A stretch of 64,000 nt of DNA, taken from positions 62,001 through 126,000 of the forward strand of contig CANLDN010000004.1 in NCBI GenBank assembly GCA_947489445.1, given 5' to 3'. How positions within the stretch are numbered: the stretch's first letter is position 1; each line of letters starts with the position of its first letter. Origin of the DNA: an uncultured Paracoccaceae bacterium. Its GTDB lineage: Bacteria > Pseudomonadota > Alphaproteobacteria > Rhodobacterales > Rhodobacteraceae. Below the pieces are notes generated by a model. The model was given only the letters and a program-made list of their open reading frames with translations, was not told where the DNA came from and ran no database searches. The position numbers and the translations under genes are program-made. This document shows, in pieces, positions 56,360-64,000 of this stretch.

Positions 56360-59017
56360 ATGACCAGCCTCGCTGATATCCGATCGACTTTCTTGTCCTA
56401 CTTCGAAAAGCAGGATCATGAGGTCGTGGCCTCCAGCCCATTGGTGCCGCGCAATGACCCGACGCTGATGTTTGCCAATTCCGGCATGGTGCAGTTCAAG
56501 AATATGTTCACCGGGGTTGAAACGCGCGATTATACCCGCGCGACAACCAGTCAAAAATGCGTGCGGGCAGGCGGCAAGCATAACGATCTGGACAATGTCG
56601 GCATGACTGCCCGGCACCTGACGTTTTTCGAGATGTTAGGCAATTTCAGCTTTGGCGATTACTTCAAAGAACAGGCCATCCCTTATGCGTGGGAAGTGTT
56701 GACCAAAGAGCTGGAGATTCCCACCGAAAAGCTTTTGGTTACGGTTTACCACACTGATGACGAAGCGGCGGATATCTGGAAAAAGGTGGCTGGCCTGCCA
56801 GATGACCGGATCATTCGGATTGCGAGTGATGATAATTTCTGGCGCATGGGGCCGACCGGCCCCTGCGGTCCCAGCACCGAGATTTTCTTTGATCATGGGG
56901 ACCATATCTGGGGTGGCCCGCCCGGATCACCAGAGGAAGATGGCGACCGGTTTATTGAAATCTGGAACCTTGTCTTTATGCAGGACGAGCAGTTCGAGGA
57001 TGGGTCGTCAAAGCCGCTGCCGATGCAATCCATCGATACCGGCATGGGGCTGGAACGCATTTCCTCGCTGCTGCAAGGCACCAATAATGTCTTTGAAACC
57101 GACTTGATGAACGCACTGGTCGAAGCATCGGCGCATGCCACATCAACCGGGACGGATGATGACATTATCACCCATCACCGGGTGATCGCCGACCACCTGC
57201 GGTCCACCTCGTTCCTGATCGCTGAAGGGGTACTACCGTCCAATGAGGGGCGCGGTTATGTCCTGCGCCGGATCATGCGCCGGGCCATGCGTCATGCGCA
57301 TCTGTTGGGCAGCAAAGACCCGGTCATGCATCAGCTGGTGCCAGCATTGGTGCAGCAGATGGGGGCCGCGTACCCCGAATTGGGGCAAGGGCAGCGCCTG
57401 ATTGAAGAAACGTTGTTGAATGAAGAGGTGCGTTTCAAGCAGACCCTTGATCGTGGCCTCAAGCTGTTGGACGATGAATTGGCAGGGTTGCCGGACGATG
57501 CGGCGCTGCCCGGTGCGGCGGCTTTCAAGCTTTATGATACATTCGGTTTCCCGCTTGATCTGACGCAGGACGCGCTCCGCGAAAAGGGCCGCGAGGTCGA
57601 TACCGCCGGGTTTGATGCCGCGATGGCAGAACAAAAGGCCAAGGCGCGGGCGGCCTGGTCCGGCACTGGCGCTGCGGCGGAAGATGCCGTCTGGTTCGAC
57701 ATTGCCGACGCGCATGGCGCGACCGATTTTCTGGGCTATGACACGCTGACCGCGGAAGGGCAGATCGTGGGGCTCGTCGCGAATGGTAAAGCGGTTGATA
57801 AGGCGGATGGCGATGTACAGATCGTCCTCAACCAGTCGCCGTTCTATGCAGAGGCTGGCGGGCAGGTCGGCGATGCGGGCCGCATAAAAACCGAAACCGG
57901 CACCGCCCAGATTACCGATACCAAAAAGGTCGCTGGGCTTTACGTGCATATCGCCAAGGTGACTGAAGGAACGCTGGCAAAAGGGCAAGGCGCGGAACTG
58001 TCCGTTGATCCCATGCGCCGTGCGCATATTCAGGCCAATCATTCGGCGACGCACCTGCTGAACGAGGTTCTGCGGGAGGTGTTGGGCGATCATATCGCAC
58101 AACGCGGATCGCTCAATGCGCCGGACCGGTTGCGGTTTGATTTCAGTCATACCAAGGCCTTGAGCCGCGAAGAGCTCGCTCAGGTCGAACGCGGTGTGAA
58201 TGCGGTGATCCGCCAGAATACTACAGTCGAAACTCGGATCATGACGCCGGATGATGCCCGTGCGATGGGTGCGCAGGCGCTTTTCGGTGAAAAATACGGG
58301 GATGAGGTCAGGGTGGTATCGATGGGCCGCAAGGACGGCTCTGGCAAAGGAACCGATGGGAACACCTATTCGCTGGAGCTGTGCGGTGGCACGCATGTGG
58401 GTCAACTTGGTGAAATTGGGGCTTTTGTGACATTGGGCGATAGCGCCTCCAGCGCGGGTGTGCGTCGGATCGAAGCGTTGACAGGGCAAGCCGCGTTGGA
58501 CTATCTGCGCGAACAGGATGACAGGCTGGCACAAGCCGCATTGGCTCTTAAAGCACCTGCATCCGAAGTCGCCGACCGTGTCAAAGTGCTGCTTGATGAG
58601 CGCAAGGCGCTCAGTAACGAAGTTGCCCAACTGCGCCGCGAACTTGCCATGGGCGGTGGCGCGAAAGCGGCAGCGCCATCAGAAGTTATCAATGGCGTCG
58701 CGTTTCAGGCGCAGGTCATGAGTGGCGTGACCGGCAAAGACCTACCTTCGTTGATCGACGAAATGAAATCATCCATGGGCAGCGGCGCCGTCCTTTTGAT
58801 CGCTGACACAGGTGAAAAGGCCGCTGTTGCGGTCGGGGTGACCGAAGACATGGTGGGCCGCGTTTCAGCGGTTGATATTCTGCGCGCTGTGACCCCTGAA
58901 CTGGGTGGCAAAGGCGGCGGCGGGCGCCCCGATATGGCCCAGGGTGGCGGAGCGTCGACCGAGAATGCGGATGCAGCCATTGCGGCAGCAAAGAGAGTTT
59001 TGGAGGGATTGAAATGA
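56360..59017 (+). CDS. alaS: Alanyl-tRNA synthetase
   Basis: Charges tRNA-Ala. The 885-residue protein has the class II core at the N-terminus ([46 protein letters not shown]), the editing domain with the zinc motif HSATHLL near residue 560 and CGGTHVG near 674, and the Gly-rich C-terminal C-Ala domain ([15 protein letters not shown]). ATG 56360 is the natural start. Its TGA overlaps the ATG of the DUF1330 gene as ATGA. Confidence 0.98.
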   Translation: MTSLADIRSTFLSYFEKQDHEVVASSPLVPRNDPTLMFANSGMVQFKNMFTGVETRDYTRATTSQKCVRAGGKHNDLDNVGMTARHLTFFEMLGNFSFGDYFKEQAIPYAWEVLTKELEIPTEKLLVTVYHTDDEAADIWKKVAGLPDDRIIRIASDDNFWRMGPTGPCGPSTEIFFDHGDHIWGGPPGSPEEDGDRFIEIWNLVFMQDEQFEDGSSKPLPMQSIDTGMGLERISSLLQGTNNVFETDLMNALVEASAHATSTGTDDDIITHHRVIADHLRSTSFLIAEGVLPSNEGRGYVLRRIMRRAMRHAHLLGSKDPVMHQLVPALVQQMGAAYPELGQGQRLIEETLLNEEVRFKQTLDRGLKLLDDELAGLPDDAALPGAAAFKLYDTFGFPLDLTQDALREKGREVDTAGFDAAMAEQKAKARAAWSGTGAAAEDAVWFDIADAHGATDFLGYDTLTAEGQIVGLVANGKAVDKADGDVQIVLNQSPFYAEAGGQVGDAGRIKTETGTAQITDTKKVAGLYVHIAKVTEGTLAKGQGAELSVDPMRRAHIQANHSATHLLNEVLREVLGDHIAQRGSLNAPDRLRFDFSHTKALSREELAQVERGVNAVIRQNTTVETRIMTPDDARAMGAQALFGEKYGDEVRVVSMGRKDGSGKGTDGNTYSLELCGGTHVGQLGEIGAFVTLGDSASSAGVRRIEALTGQAALDYLREQDDRLAQAALALKAPASEVADRVKVLLDERKALSNEVAQLRRELAMGGGAKAAAPSEVINGVAFQAQVMSGVTGKDLPSLIDEMKSSMGSGAVLLIADTGEKAAVAVGVTEDMVGRVSAVDILRAVTPELGGKGGGGRPDMAQGGGASTENADAAIAAAKRVLEGLK

Positions 59018-59301
59018 GCGCACTTTGGATCGCCCACGTCACCGTAACGGACGAAGCCGCCTATGGCGAATACGCCAAACGTGCCACCGGTGCGATTGCT
59101 GATCACGGCGGCGTCTTCCTCGCGCGGGGCGGGGCCTATGAACAGCTTGAAGGCCCTGACCGGCCGCGCAACGTGGTCGCACGGTTCCCCAGCTTGCAGG
59201 CCGCGCATGACTGCTATTATTCGGACGCCTATCAGGACGCGCTGAGTTTCGCCAAAGGTGCCAGCCAGCGCGAATTGAGTATCGTCGAAGAAATCGTGTG
59301 A
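59014..59301 (+). CDS. DUF1330-family protein
   Basis: A 95-residue protein of the dimeric ferredoxin-like DUF1330 family: [31 protein letters not shown], then [42 protein letters not shown]. No function is established. ATG overlaps the alaS stop (ATGA), and its own TGA overlaps the GTG of the MOSC gene, so alaS, DUF1330 and MOSC are translated as a coupled set. Confidence 0.9.
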   Translation: MSALWIAHVTVTDEAAYGEYAKRATGAIADHGGVFLARGGAYEQLEGPDRPRNVVARFPSLQAAHDCYYSDAYQDALSFAKGASQRELSIVEEIV

Positions 59302-59768
59302 AAGGCCAACTGGCCGAAATGATGGCGCGTCATGCAGTCCCTGGTCGACTGGATTGGATCGGGCTGCGGGCGGCGCGTCACGCCACTATCGAGAGTGTCG
59401 AAGAGGCCGAGCTGACCGAAGCCGGGTTGGTTGGCGACCATGGGCGCAAAGGCAAACGCGCAGTGACGTTGATCCAGTCCGAACACTTGCCGGTTATAGC
59501 CGCGTTCACCGGGCATGATGTCATCAAGCCGGAACAATTACGCCGCAACCTCGTTGTTTCGGGCCTGAACCTGCTTGCGATCCGCAAGGGTTTGCTGACC
59601 ATCGGGGCCGCAACGCTCGAAATCCACGGACCATGCCCGCCCTGTTCGCGCATGGAAAAGGAGTTGGGGCCTGGCGGCTACAACGCGATGCGCGGCCATG
59701 GCGGTTGGTACGCCTCAGTCGCCCAACCCGGTACGATCAGGCTGGGTGATGCGGTGCAGCCGGGTTGA
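59298..59768 (+). CDS. MOSC-domain protein
   Basis: A 156-residue single MOSC domain, the fold of molybdenum-cofactor sulfurase C-termini and YiiM-like proteins, which bind pterin-type cofactors or hydroxylamine substrates. The conserved cysteine region is HGPCPPCSRMEKELGPGGYNAMRGHGG (read as two parts), preceded by GLVGDHGRKGKRAVTLIQ. GTG 59298 overlaps the DUF1330 stop. It converges with typA with just one base between the two stop codons. Confidence 0.9.
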   Translation: MKGQLAEMMARHAVPGRLDWIGLRAARHATIESVEEAELTEAGLVGDHGRKGKRAVTLIQSEHLPVIAAFTGHDVIKPEQLRRNLVVSGLNLLAIRKGLLTIGAATLEIHGPCPPCSRMEKELGPGGYNAMRGHGGWYASVAQPGTIRLGDAVQPG

Positions 59769-59769
59769 A

Positions 59770-61587
59770 TTAACTCGCCCGCGCCTGTCTTTTCCGCTCA
59801 TGGGGATCCAGATAGCGCTTGCGCAGACGGATCGCGTTCGGTGTCACCTCGACCAGCTCATCATCATCGATATAGGCAATCGCCTGTTCCAGCGACATGG
59901 TGACCGGTGTGGTCAGACGCACCGCTTCATCCGTGCCGGATGCGCGGACGTTCGTGAGCTTCTTGCCCTTGAGCGGGTTCACTTCCAGATCGTTTTCGCG
60001 GCTGTGTTCGCCGATGATCATGCCTGTATATACGGCCTCTTGCGCACCGATGAACATCTTGCCTCGGTCTTCGAGGTTCCACAGGGCAAACGCGACTGAG
60101 GTTCCGTTTTCCATCGAAATCAACACACCTTGGCGGCGTCCATCAATCTTGCCTTTGTAGGGGGTGGAGCCGTGAAACAAGCGGTTCAACACGCCTGATC
60201 CGCGCGTATCTGTCAGAAATTCGCCATGATATCCGATCAGACCACGCGACGGGACATGCGCGATGATCCGGGTCTTGCCAGCACCGGCTGGCTTCATCTC
60301 TGTCAATTCGCCTTTGCGCGGACCGGTCAGCTTTTCGACCACCACACCGGTATATTCGTCATCCACATCAATCGTGACCTCTTCGACAGGTTCGTGACGA
60401 ACGCCGTCGACTTCAGTGAAAATCACCTGCGGGCGCGAAATCGACAGCTCAAACCCCTCGCGGCGCATATTTTCGATCAGCACGCCCATCTGCAATTCGC
60501 CACGACCCGAAACTTCAAACGCATCACCGCCGGGGGTGTCCGCGATCTTGATCGCGACGTTTACTTCGGCTTCTTTCATCAACCGGTCACGGATCACGCG
60601 AGACTGTACCTTTTTGCCGTCTTTACCAGCAAGCGGGCTGTCATTGATGCCGAATGTGACGGTGATGGTCGGCGGATCAATCGGCTGGGCGGGGATCGCG
60701 TCATCAACCGACAGGTCACAAATCGTATCAGCCACGGTCGCCTTGGTCATACCGGCAAGGGTGACGATATCGCCCGCCTCAGCCGCGTCAATCGCCGTCT
60801 GAGACAGGCCCCGGAACGCCAGCACCTTGGACACGCGAAACTGTTCGATCTTTTCGCCATCGCGCGACAGCGCCTTGACTGTTTCGCCCGCTCTCAACGT
60901 ACCGGCCTCGACCCGACCGGTCAGAATACGGCCAATGAATGGATCTGCCGAAAGGGTTGTCGCCAACATGCGGAAGGGTTCATCCTTATGGGCGATCTGC
61001 GCGGGGGCCGGCACGTGATCAATGATCAGATCAAACAGCGCATCCAGATTTTTGCGCGGGCCGTCCAGTTCTGCATCACACCAGCCGGCACGACCGGACG
61101 CATACATTGTCGGAAAATCCAGTTGATCATCATTCGCCTCGAGGGCGGCGAACAGATCAAACACGTCATCAACGGCGCGATCAGGTTCGCCATCCGGTTT
61201 ATCGACCTTGTTGACCACAACAATCGGGCGCAGTCCAAGGGCAAGCGCTTTGGAGGTCACGAATTTAGTCTGTGGCATCGGCCCCTCGGCGGCATCGACC
61301 AGCAAGACAACACCATCAACCATCGACAGAATGCGCTCAACCTCGCCGCCAAAATCGGCGTGGCCGGGGGTGTCCACGATATTGATGCGGATGCCCTTCC
61401 ATTCAACAGAGGTACATTTGGCAAGGATAGTGATACCGCGCTCACGTTCAATATCATTGCTGTCCATCGCACGTTCTTGCGTGGCTTCGTTTTCGCGATA
61501 GACGCCCGATTGCTTGAGAAGCTCATCAACCAGTGTTGTCTTGCCGTGGTCAACGTGCGCGATGATCGCGATATTGCGGATATCCAT
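59770..61587 (-). CDS. typA: Ribosome-associated GTPase TypA/BipA
   Basis: Translational GTPase that supports 50S assembly and stress or cold growth. The 605-residue protein has the G domain with [18 protein letters not shown] (G1) at about residues 8-25, the switch region with [11 protein letters not shown] (G2), [16 protein letters not shown] (G3) and NKVDKPD (G4), then EF-G-like domains and the TypA C-terminal domain ([23 protein letters not shown]). Start ATG 61587 follows AAAAGGCAGACC; the upstream extension has no family match. The convergent MOSC gene lies one base away. Confidence 0.97.
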   Translation of the reverse strand: MDIRNIAIIAHVDHGKTTLVDELLKQSGVYRENEATQERAMDSNDIERERGITILAKCTSVEWKGIRINIVDTPGHADFGGEVERILSMVDGVVLLVDAAEGPMPQTKFVTSKALALGLRPIVVVNKVDKPDGEPDRAVDDVFDLFAALEANDDQLDFPTMYASGRAGWCDAELDGPRKNLDALFDLIIDHVPAPAQIAHKDEPFRMLATTLSADPFIGRILTGRVEAGTLRAGETVKALSRDGEKIEQFRVSKVLAFRGLSQTAIDAAEAGDIVTLAGMTKATVADTICDLSVDDAIPAQPIDPPTITVTFGINDSPLAGKDGKKVQSRVIRDRLMKEAEVNVAIKIADTPGGDAFEVSGRGELQMGVLIENMRREGFELSISRPQVIFTEVDGVRHEPVEEVTIDVDDEYTGVVVEKLTGPRKGELTEMKPAGAGKTRIIAHVPSRGLIGYHGEFLTDTRGSGVLNRLFHGSTPYKGKIDGRRQGVLISMENGTSVAFALWNLEDRGKMFIGAQEAVYTGMIIGEHSRENDLEVNPLKGKKLTNVRASGTDEAVRLTTPVTMSLEQAIAYIDDDELVEVTPNAIRLRKRYLDPHERKRQARAS

Positions 61588-61934
61588 TGCGGTCTGCCTT
61601 TTGGGTAAGTTGCGGCGCGGATACCGTGCATCTGCAGCAAAAGCCACCCCTTAAAAACAGGACGGCGGGTCACTGTGCCAACGCGCAAGAAAACAGATGG
61701 ATAATAGCGGTCTCGTGTCGGATATTGGCGATCTTGATCGCCAGCAACACGCAAACGAAACGCCTGCCTGACAGACAGCATCATGACCGGTTTGGGCGGA
61801 AACCCCAACATTATGCTATCCGTCGCATTTCAGGTCTGGAGATGCCGTTATTTGGCCTTATAGTCGCGAATAATTGACCCATTGCTTATCGCGCCCGAAC
61901 TATATGACCGGCCAGAAACATAGGAATGACGCAC
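61588..61934. other. 347-nt intergenic region between typA and the TbpB-like lipoprotein gene
   Basis: This is the longest gene-free stretch in the window and must hold both divergent promoters. I see no ORF with family or composition support, no riboswitch and no strong hairpin. A possible rightward promoter is TTGACC (61874-61879) with AACTAT (61898-61903) at 18-nt spacing, but the -10 is poor. Confidence 0.5.
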
Positions 61935-62795
61935 ATGACATCTTGTCTGACCAAGACCCTGATAATGACCGCCCTGTTTGGTCTCGCCGCATGCGGCGGT
62001 GGTGGTAGCGGCGGCGTGAGCGCGACGCCGACACCTGGCACCAATGGGCTCGACTTCGGATTTCCGGGGCAAGAGTTGGACGATGCCGAAGGTGCCGCTG
62101 TAACGATGTCCACTGCGGCCTTTCAGGAAGGAAGCGGCGCGACCACGACCGACGCAACCATCACGTTGGATGCCGGGTTTTTTGCGGGCGCAAACAATGG
62201 CACCATTCAGATTTTTGGCGAAACCGTGACAATTACAAACGGGGCCGGCAATCTCAGTGGCGGAGAAGACGTGCAGGTTATTTACGAAACTGACCGGTCC
62301 GGCACCTACGCCGCCGCGTTGGAGGTGTCTGTGTCTGGCACCGGCATGGGCGCGGTGAACGGTGAAGGCGCTTATGTCTTTGGCTTCGAAACAGACCCGA
62401 CTGAACTGGCCGCATTGACAAGTGGGTCAGCGACCTATGAAGGCGGCTTTCAGGTTGCGGGGGTGGTCGATGATGGGGCGTCCTCAGCAGAATATGAGGG
62501 CACGATCAGAGTGACCGCGGACTTTCTGAATGACCTGGCCGATGTTGCACTTGACGGCACCTTCGATGGCGGCACCGATATTGATATGGAAGGTACGGAC
62601 CTTGCGATCGCGACAAGTGGTTTTGCCGGGGCGTTAAGCTGCACCAGCGGTTGTTCTGCAAGCAGCTCCAACGTTGATGCGACATTCTACGGGCCAGACG
62701 GGGCAGAGCTTGGCGGTGTGCTTGGTATTGGTTTCACCGCAGGCGCGGCAGATTATGACGGAGTCGGGACCTTTATTATTACACCACAGCCGTAA
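61935..62795 (+). CDS. TbpB-like barrel surface lipoprotein
   Basis: A lipoprotein with signal peptide and lipobox LAA-C followed by GGGGSGG, typical of lipoproteins sent to the surface. The rest (about 260 residues) is Gly/Thr/Ala-rich beta sequence with AAFQEGSGATTTDATITLDAG, ATYEGGFQVAGVVDDG and a C-terminal GFAGALSCTSGCSASSSNVDATFYGPDGAELGGVLGI (read in parts) matching the transferrin-binding-protein-like barrel domain. Ligand unknown. ATG 61935 has AGGA nine bases upstream; ATG 61926 is too close to it. No Slam or TonB receptor gene is adjacent. Followed by a perfect bidirectional terminator. Confidence 0.82.
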   Translation: MTSCLTKTLIMTALFGLAACGGGGSGGVSATPTPGTNGLDFGFPGQELDDAEGAAVTMSTAAFQEGSGATTTDATITLDAGFFAGANNGTIQIFGETVTITNGAGNLSGGEDVQVIYETDRSGTYAAALEVSVSGTGMGAVNGEGAYVFGFETDPTELAALTSGSATYEGGFQVAGVVDDGASSAEYEGTIRVTADFLNDLADVALDGTFDGGTDIDMEGTDLAIATSGFAGALSCTSGCSASSSNVDATFYGPDGAELGGVLGIGFTAGAADYDGVGTFIITPQP

Positions 62796-62814
62796 AGGCC
62801 TGATGTAAGACGAT

Positions 62815-62842
62815 AAAAAGGCCGCTTTTGAGCGGCCTTTTT
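62815..62842. terminator. Perfect 12-bp bidirectional terminator
   Basis: AAAAAGGCCGCT (62815-62826), loop TTTG, AGCGGCCTTTTT (62831-62842). The A and T tracts on either side allow termination from the lipoprotein gene and from the convergent icd gene, whose stop is at 62853-62855. Confidence 0.9.
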
Positions 62843-62852
62843 GTTTTTGATA

Positions 62853-64000
62853 TTACATCGCGGCGTTCAGGTTCTCGTCGATCTTCTCAAGGAACCCTTC
62901 GGTGGTCAGCCATTTCTGATCAGGGCCAACCAACAACGCCAGATCCTTGGTCATGTGGCCGCTTTCAACAGTATCCACGATCACCTTTTCCAACGTATCT
63001 GCAAACTTCATCAGTTCGGCATTGCCATCCAGCTTGGCGCGGTGCTTCAGACCACCCGTCCAGGCAAAGATCGACGCGATAGAGTTGGTCGATGTCGCCT
63101 GACCGGCCTGATGCTGGCGGTAGTGACGGGTCACAGTACCATGCGCGGCCTCTGCCTCAACGATCTTCCCATCGGGGGTCATCAGTTGCGACGTCATCAG
63201 ACCAAGCGAGCCAAAGCCTTGCGCTACTGTGTCGGACTGCACATCACCATCGTAGTTCTTACAGGCCCAGACAAACCCACCGGACCACTTCATCGCGGCT
63301 GCAACCATATCGTCGATCAGGCGGTGTTCGTAGGTGATGCCCGCAGCCTTAAACTTGTCAGCGAACTCTGCTTCAAAGATGCGCTGGAAGATCAGCATGA
63401 ACTGACCATCATATTGCTTGAGAATCGTGTTCTTGGTGGACAGATACACCGGCCAGCCAAGGTTCAGACCATAGTTTAGGGATGCACGGGCGAAATCCTC
63501 GATCGACTTATCAAGGTTATACATGCCCATGTAGACGCCGGACGAGGGCGCATCGAACACTTCATGTTCGATCACTTCGCCGTCGTTGCCGACAAATTTC
63601 ATCGACAGCTTACCGGGGCCGGGGAATTTCATGTCGGTGGCACGGTATTGGTCACCATAGGCATGACGGCCAATCACAATCGGCTGGGTCCAGCCGGGTA
63701 CAAGACGGGGGACGTTCTTACAGATAATCGGCGCACGGAACACAACACCGCCCAGAATGTTGCGGATTGTGCCGTTGGGGCTGCGCCACATTTTCTTCAG
63801 GCCAAACTCTTCGACTCGGGCTTCATCGGGTGTGATGGTTGCACATTTGACTGCAACGCCGATTTCCTTGGTCTTCTCGGCGGCATCAATGGTGATCTGA
63901 TCTTCGGTGCGATCACGCTCTTCAATGCCCAGATCGTAGTAAAGCAGGTCCAGATCCAGATAAGGCAGGATCAATTTCTTCTTAATGAAATCCCAGATGA
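62853..64000 (-). CDS. icd: NADP-dependent isocitrate dehydrogenase (5' end outside window)
   Basis: TCA-cycle enzyme converting isocitrate to 2-oxoglutarate with NADP, of the eukaryote-like monomer-fold family common in alphaproteobacteria. From the window edge the frame reads [29 protein letters not shown], so about 20 N-terminal residues are missing. Later blocks are [32 protein letters not shown] (substrate serine/arginine region), [22 protein letters not shown] and [15 protein letters not shown] (NADP region). It ends with TAA just after a strong bidirectional terminator on the other side. Confidence 0.96.
   Translation of the reverse strand, partial: IWDFIKKKLILPYLDLDLLYYDLGIEERDRTEDQITIDAAEKTKEIGVAVKCATITPDEARVEEFGLKKMWRSPNGTIRNILGGVVFRAPIICKNVPRLVPGWTQPIVIGRHAYGDQYRATDMKFPGPGKLSMKFVGNDGEVIEHEVFDAPSSGVYMGMYNLDKSIEDFARASLNYGLNLGWPVYLSTKNTILKQYDGQFMLIFQRIFEAEFADKFKAAGITYEHRLIDDMVAAAMKWSGGFVWACKNYDGDVQSDTVAQGFGSLGLMTSQLMTPDGKIVEAEAAHGTVTRHYRQHQAGQATSTNSIASIFAWTGGLKHRAKLDGNAELMKFADTLEKVIVDTVESGHMTKDLALLVGPDQKWLTTEGFLEKIDENLNAAM

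Noticed and set aside
57233..58630. 465-residue open frame antisense to alaS
   Set aside because: It lies entirely opposite alaS, whose motifs are unmistakable, and its translation has no domain or normal composition; it is a GC-bias shadow.
60226..61608. 460-residue open frame antisense to typA
   Set aside because: Fully opposite typA; the translation is rich in His, Arg and Asn without family features.

Overview
The window is a stretch of an alphaproteobacterial chromosome, most likely from the Roseobacter group of the Rhodobacteraceae (Loktanella/Yoonia/Sulfitobacter-like). The grounds are the protein families and their order: an aglEFGAK-type alpha-glucoside operon, CckA with a CtrA box, an alphaproteobacterial-type SOS box (GTTC-N7-GTTC) in front of recA, and a methyltetrahydrofolate-corrinoid module. 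Base composition is moderately GC-rich. I see no prophage, insertion sequence, integrase or CRISPR array, so this is mostly core chromosome with a few small accessory patches.

Layout. 1-4076: overlapping operon cysS (5' end cut by the window), cimA, two related lipoproteins and a squalene/phytoene-synthase-like protein. 4214-10822: MFS exporter, then cobalamin genes in divergent arms (cobB, cobA to the left; cbiD, cobK to the right) running on into an AlkA-type glycosylase and an esterase. 10885-12439: tandem GGDEF proteins, one with an intact active site and one degenerate. 12584-17027: HNH protein and the zwf-pgl-pgi Entner-Doudoroff entry operon, with a perfect 16-nt palindrome in front. 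17082-24874: degenerate prepilin-peptidase-like protein, RidA, tRNA-Gly(CCC), an unrecognised 708-residue protein whose leader is a tRNA-like gene with a CUA anticodon, a corrinoid-protein reductive activase, a membrane protein and a CorA/ZntB-type transporter. 25037-33330: guaB, a small TetR-controlled set, rsmB and cckA. 33384-44363: sugar uptake (glk, GH1 glucosidase, aglR, aglEFGAK) and an HpcH-type aldolase. 44414-46752: methyl-corrinoid methyltransferase, MetF-like protein and a small 'virulence factor' family protein. 46998-54929: ppx/gppA, rlmE, an AT-rich methyltransferase, glpR-glpD-glpK, SRPBCC protein, sulfotransferase. 55123-64000: recA, alaS, DUF1330, MOSC, typA, a TbpB-like lipoprotein and icd (5' end cut by the window).

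How the genes work together. AglEFGK imports alpha-glucosides, AglA and the GH1 enzyme release glucose, Glk phosphorylates it, and Zwf, Pgl and Pgi feed the Entner-Doudoroff route; both transcription units carry LacI-type palindromes centred on AGCGCT. Cobalamin made with the help of the cob genes would serve the corrinoid methyl-transfer enzymes (activase at 21011-23050, methyltransferase and MetF-like protein at 44414-46414).

The most unusual object is the tRNA-like gene at 20870-20943. All its stems are fully paired, it encodes CCA and has anticodon CUA (amber), but it lacks the D-loop GG, has G in place of T55, and leaves no room for a separate discriminator base. It lies between a corrinoid activase (the kind of partner used by pyrrolysine methyltransferases elsewhere) and an unrecognised gene that begins 14 nt after its CCA. 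No pyrrolysine genes are visible, and amber is an ordinary stop codon in this window, so its role is open. All calls come from reading the sequence; no database search was run.
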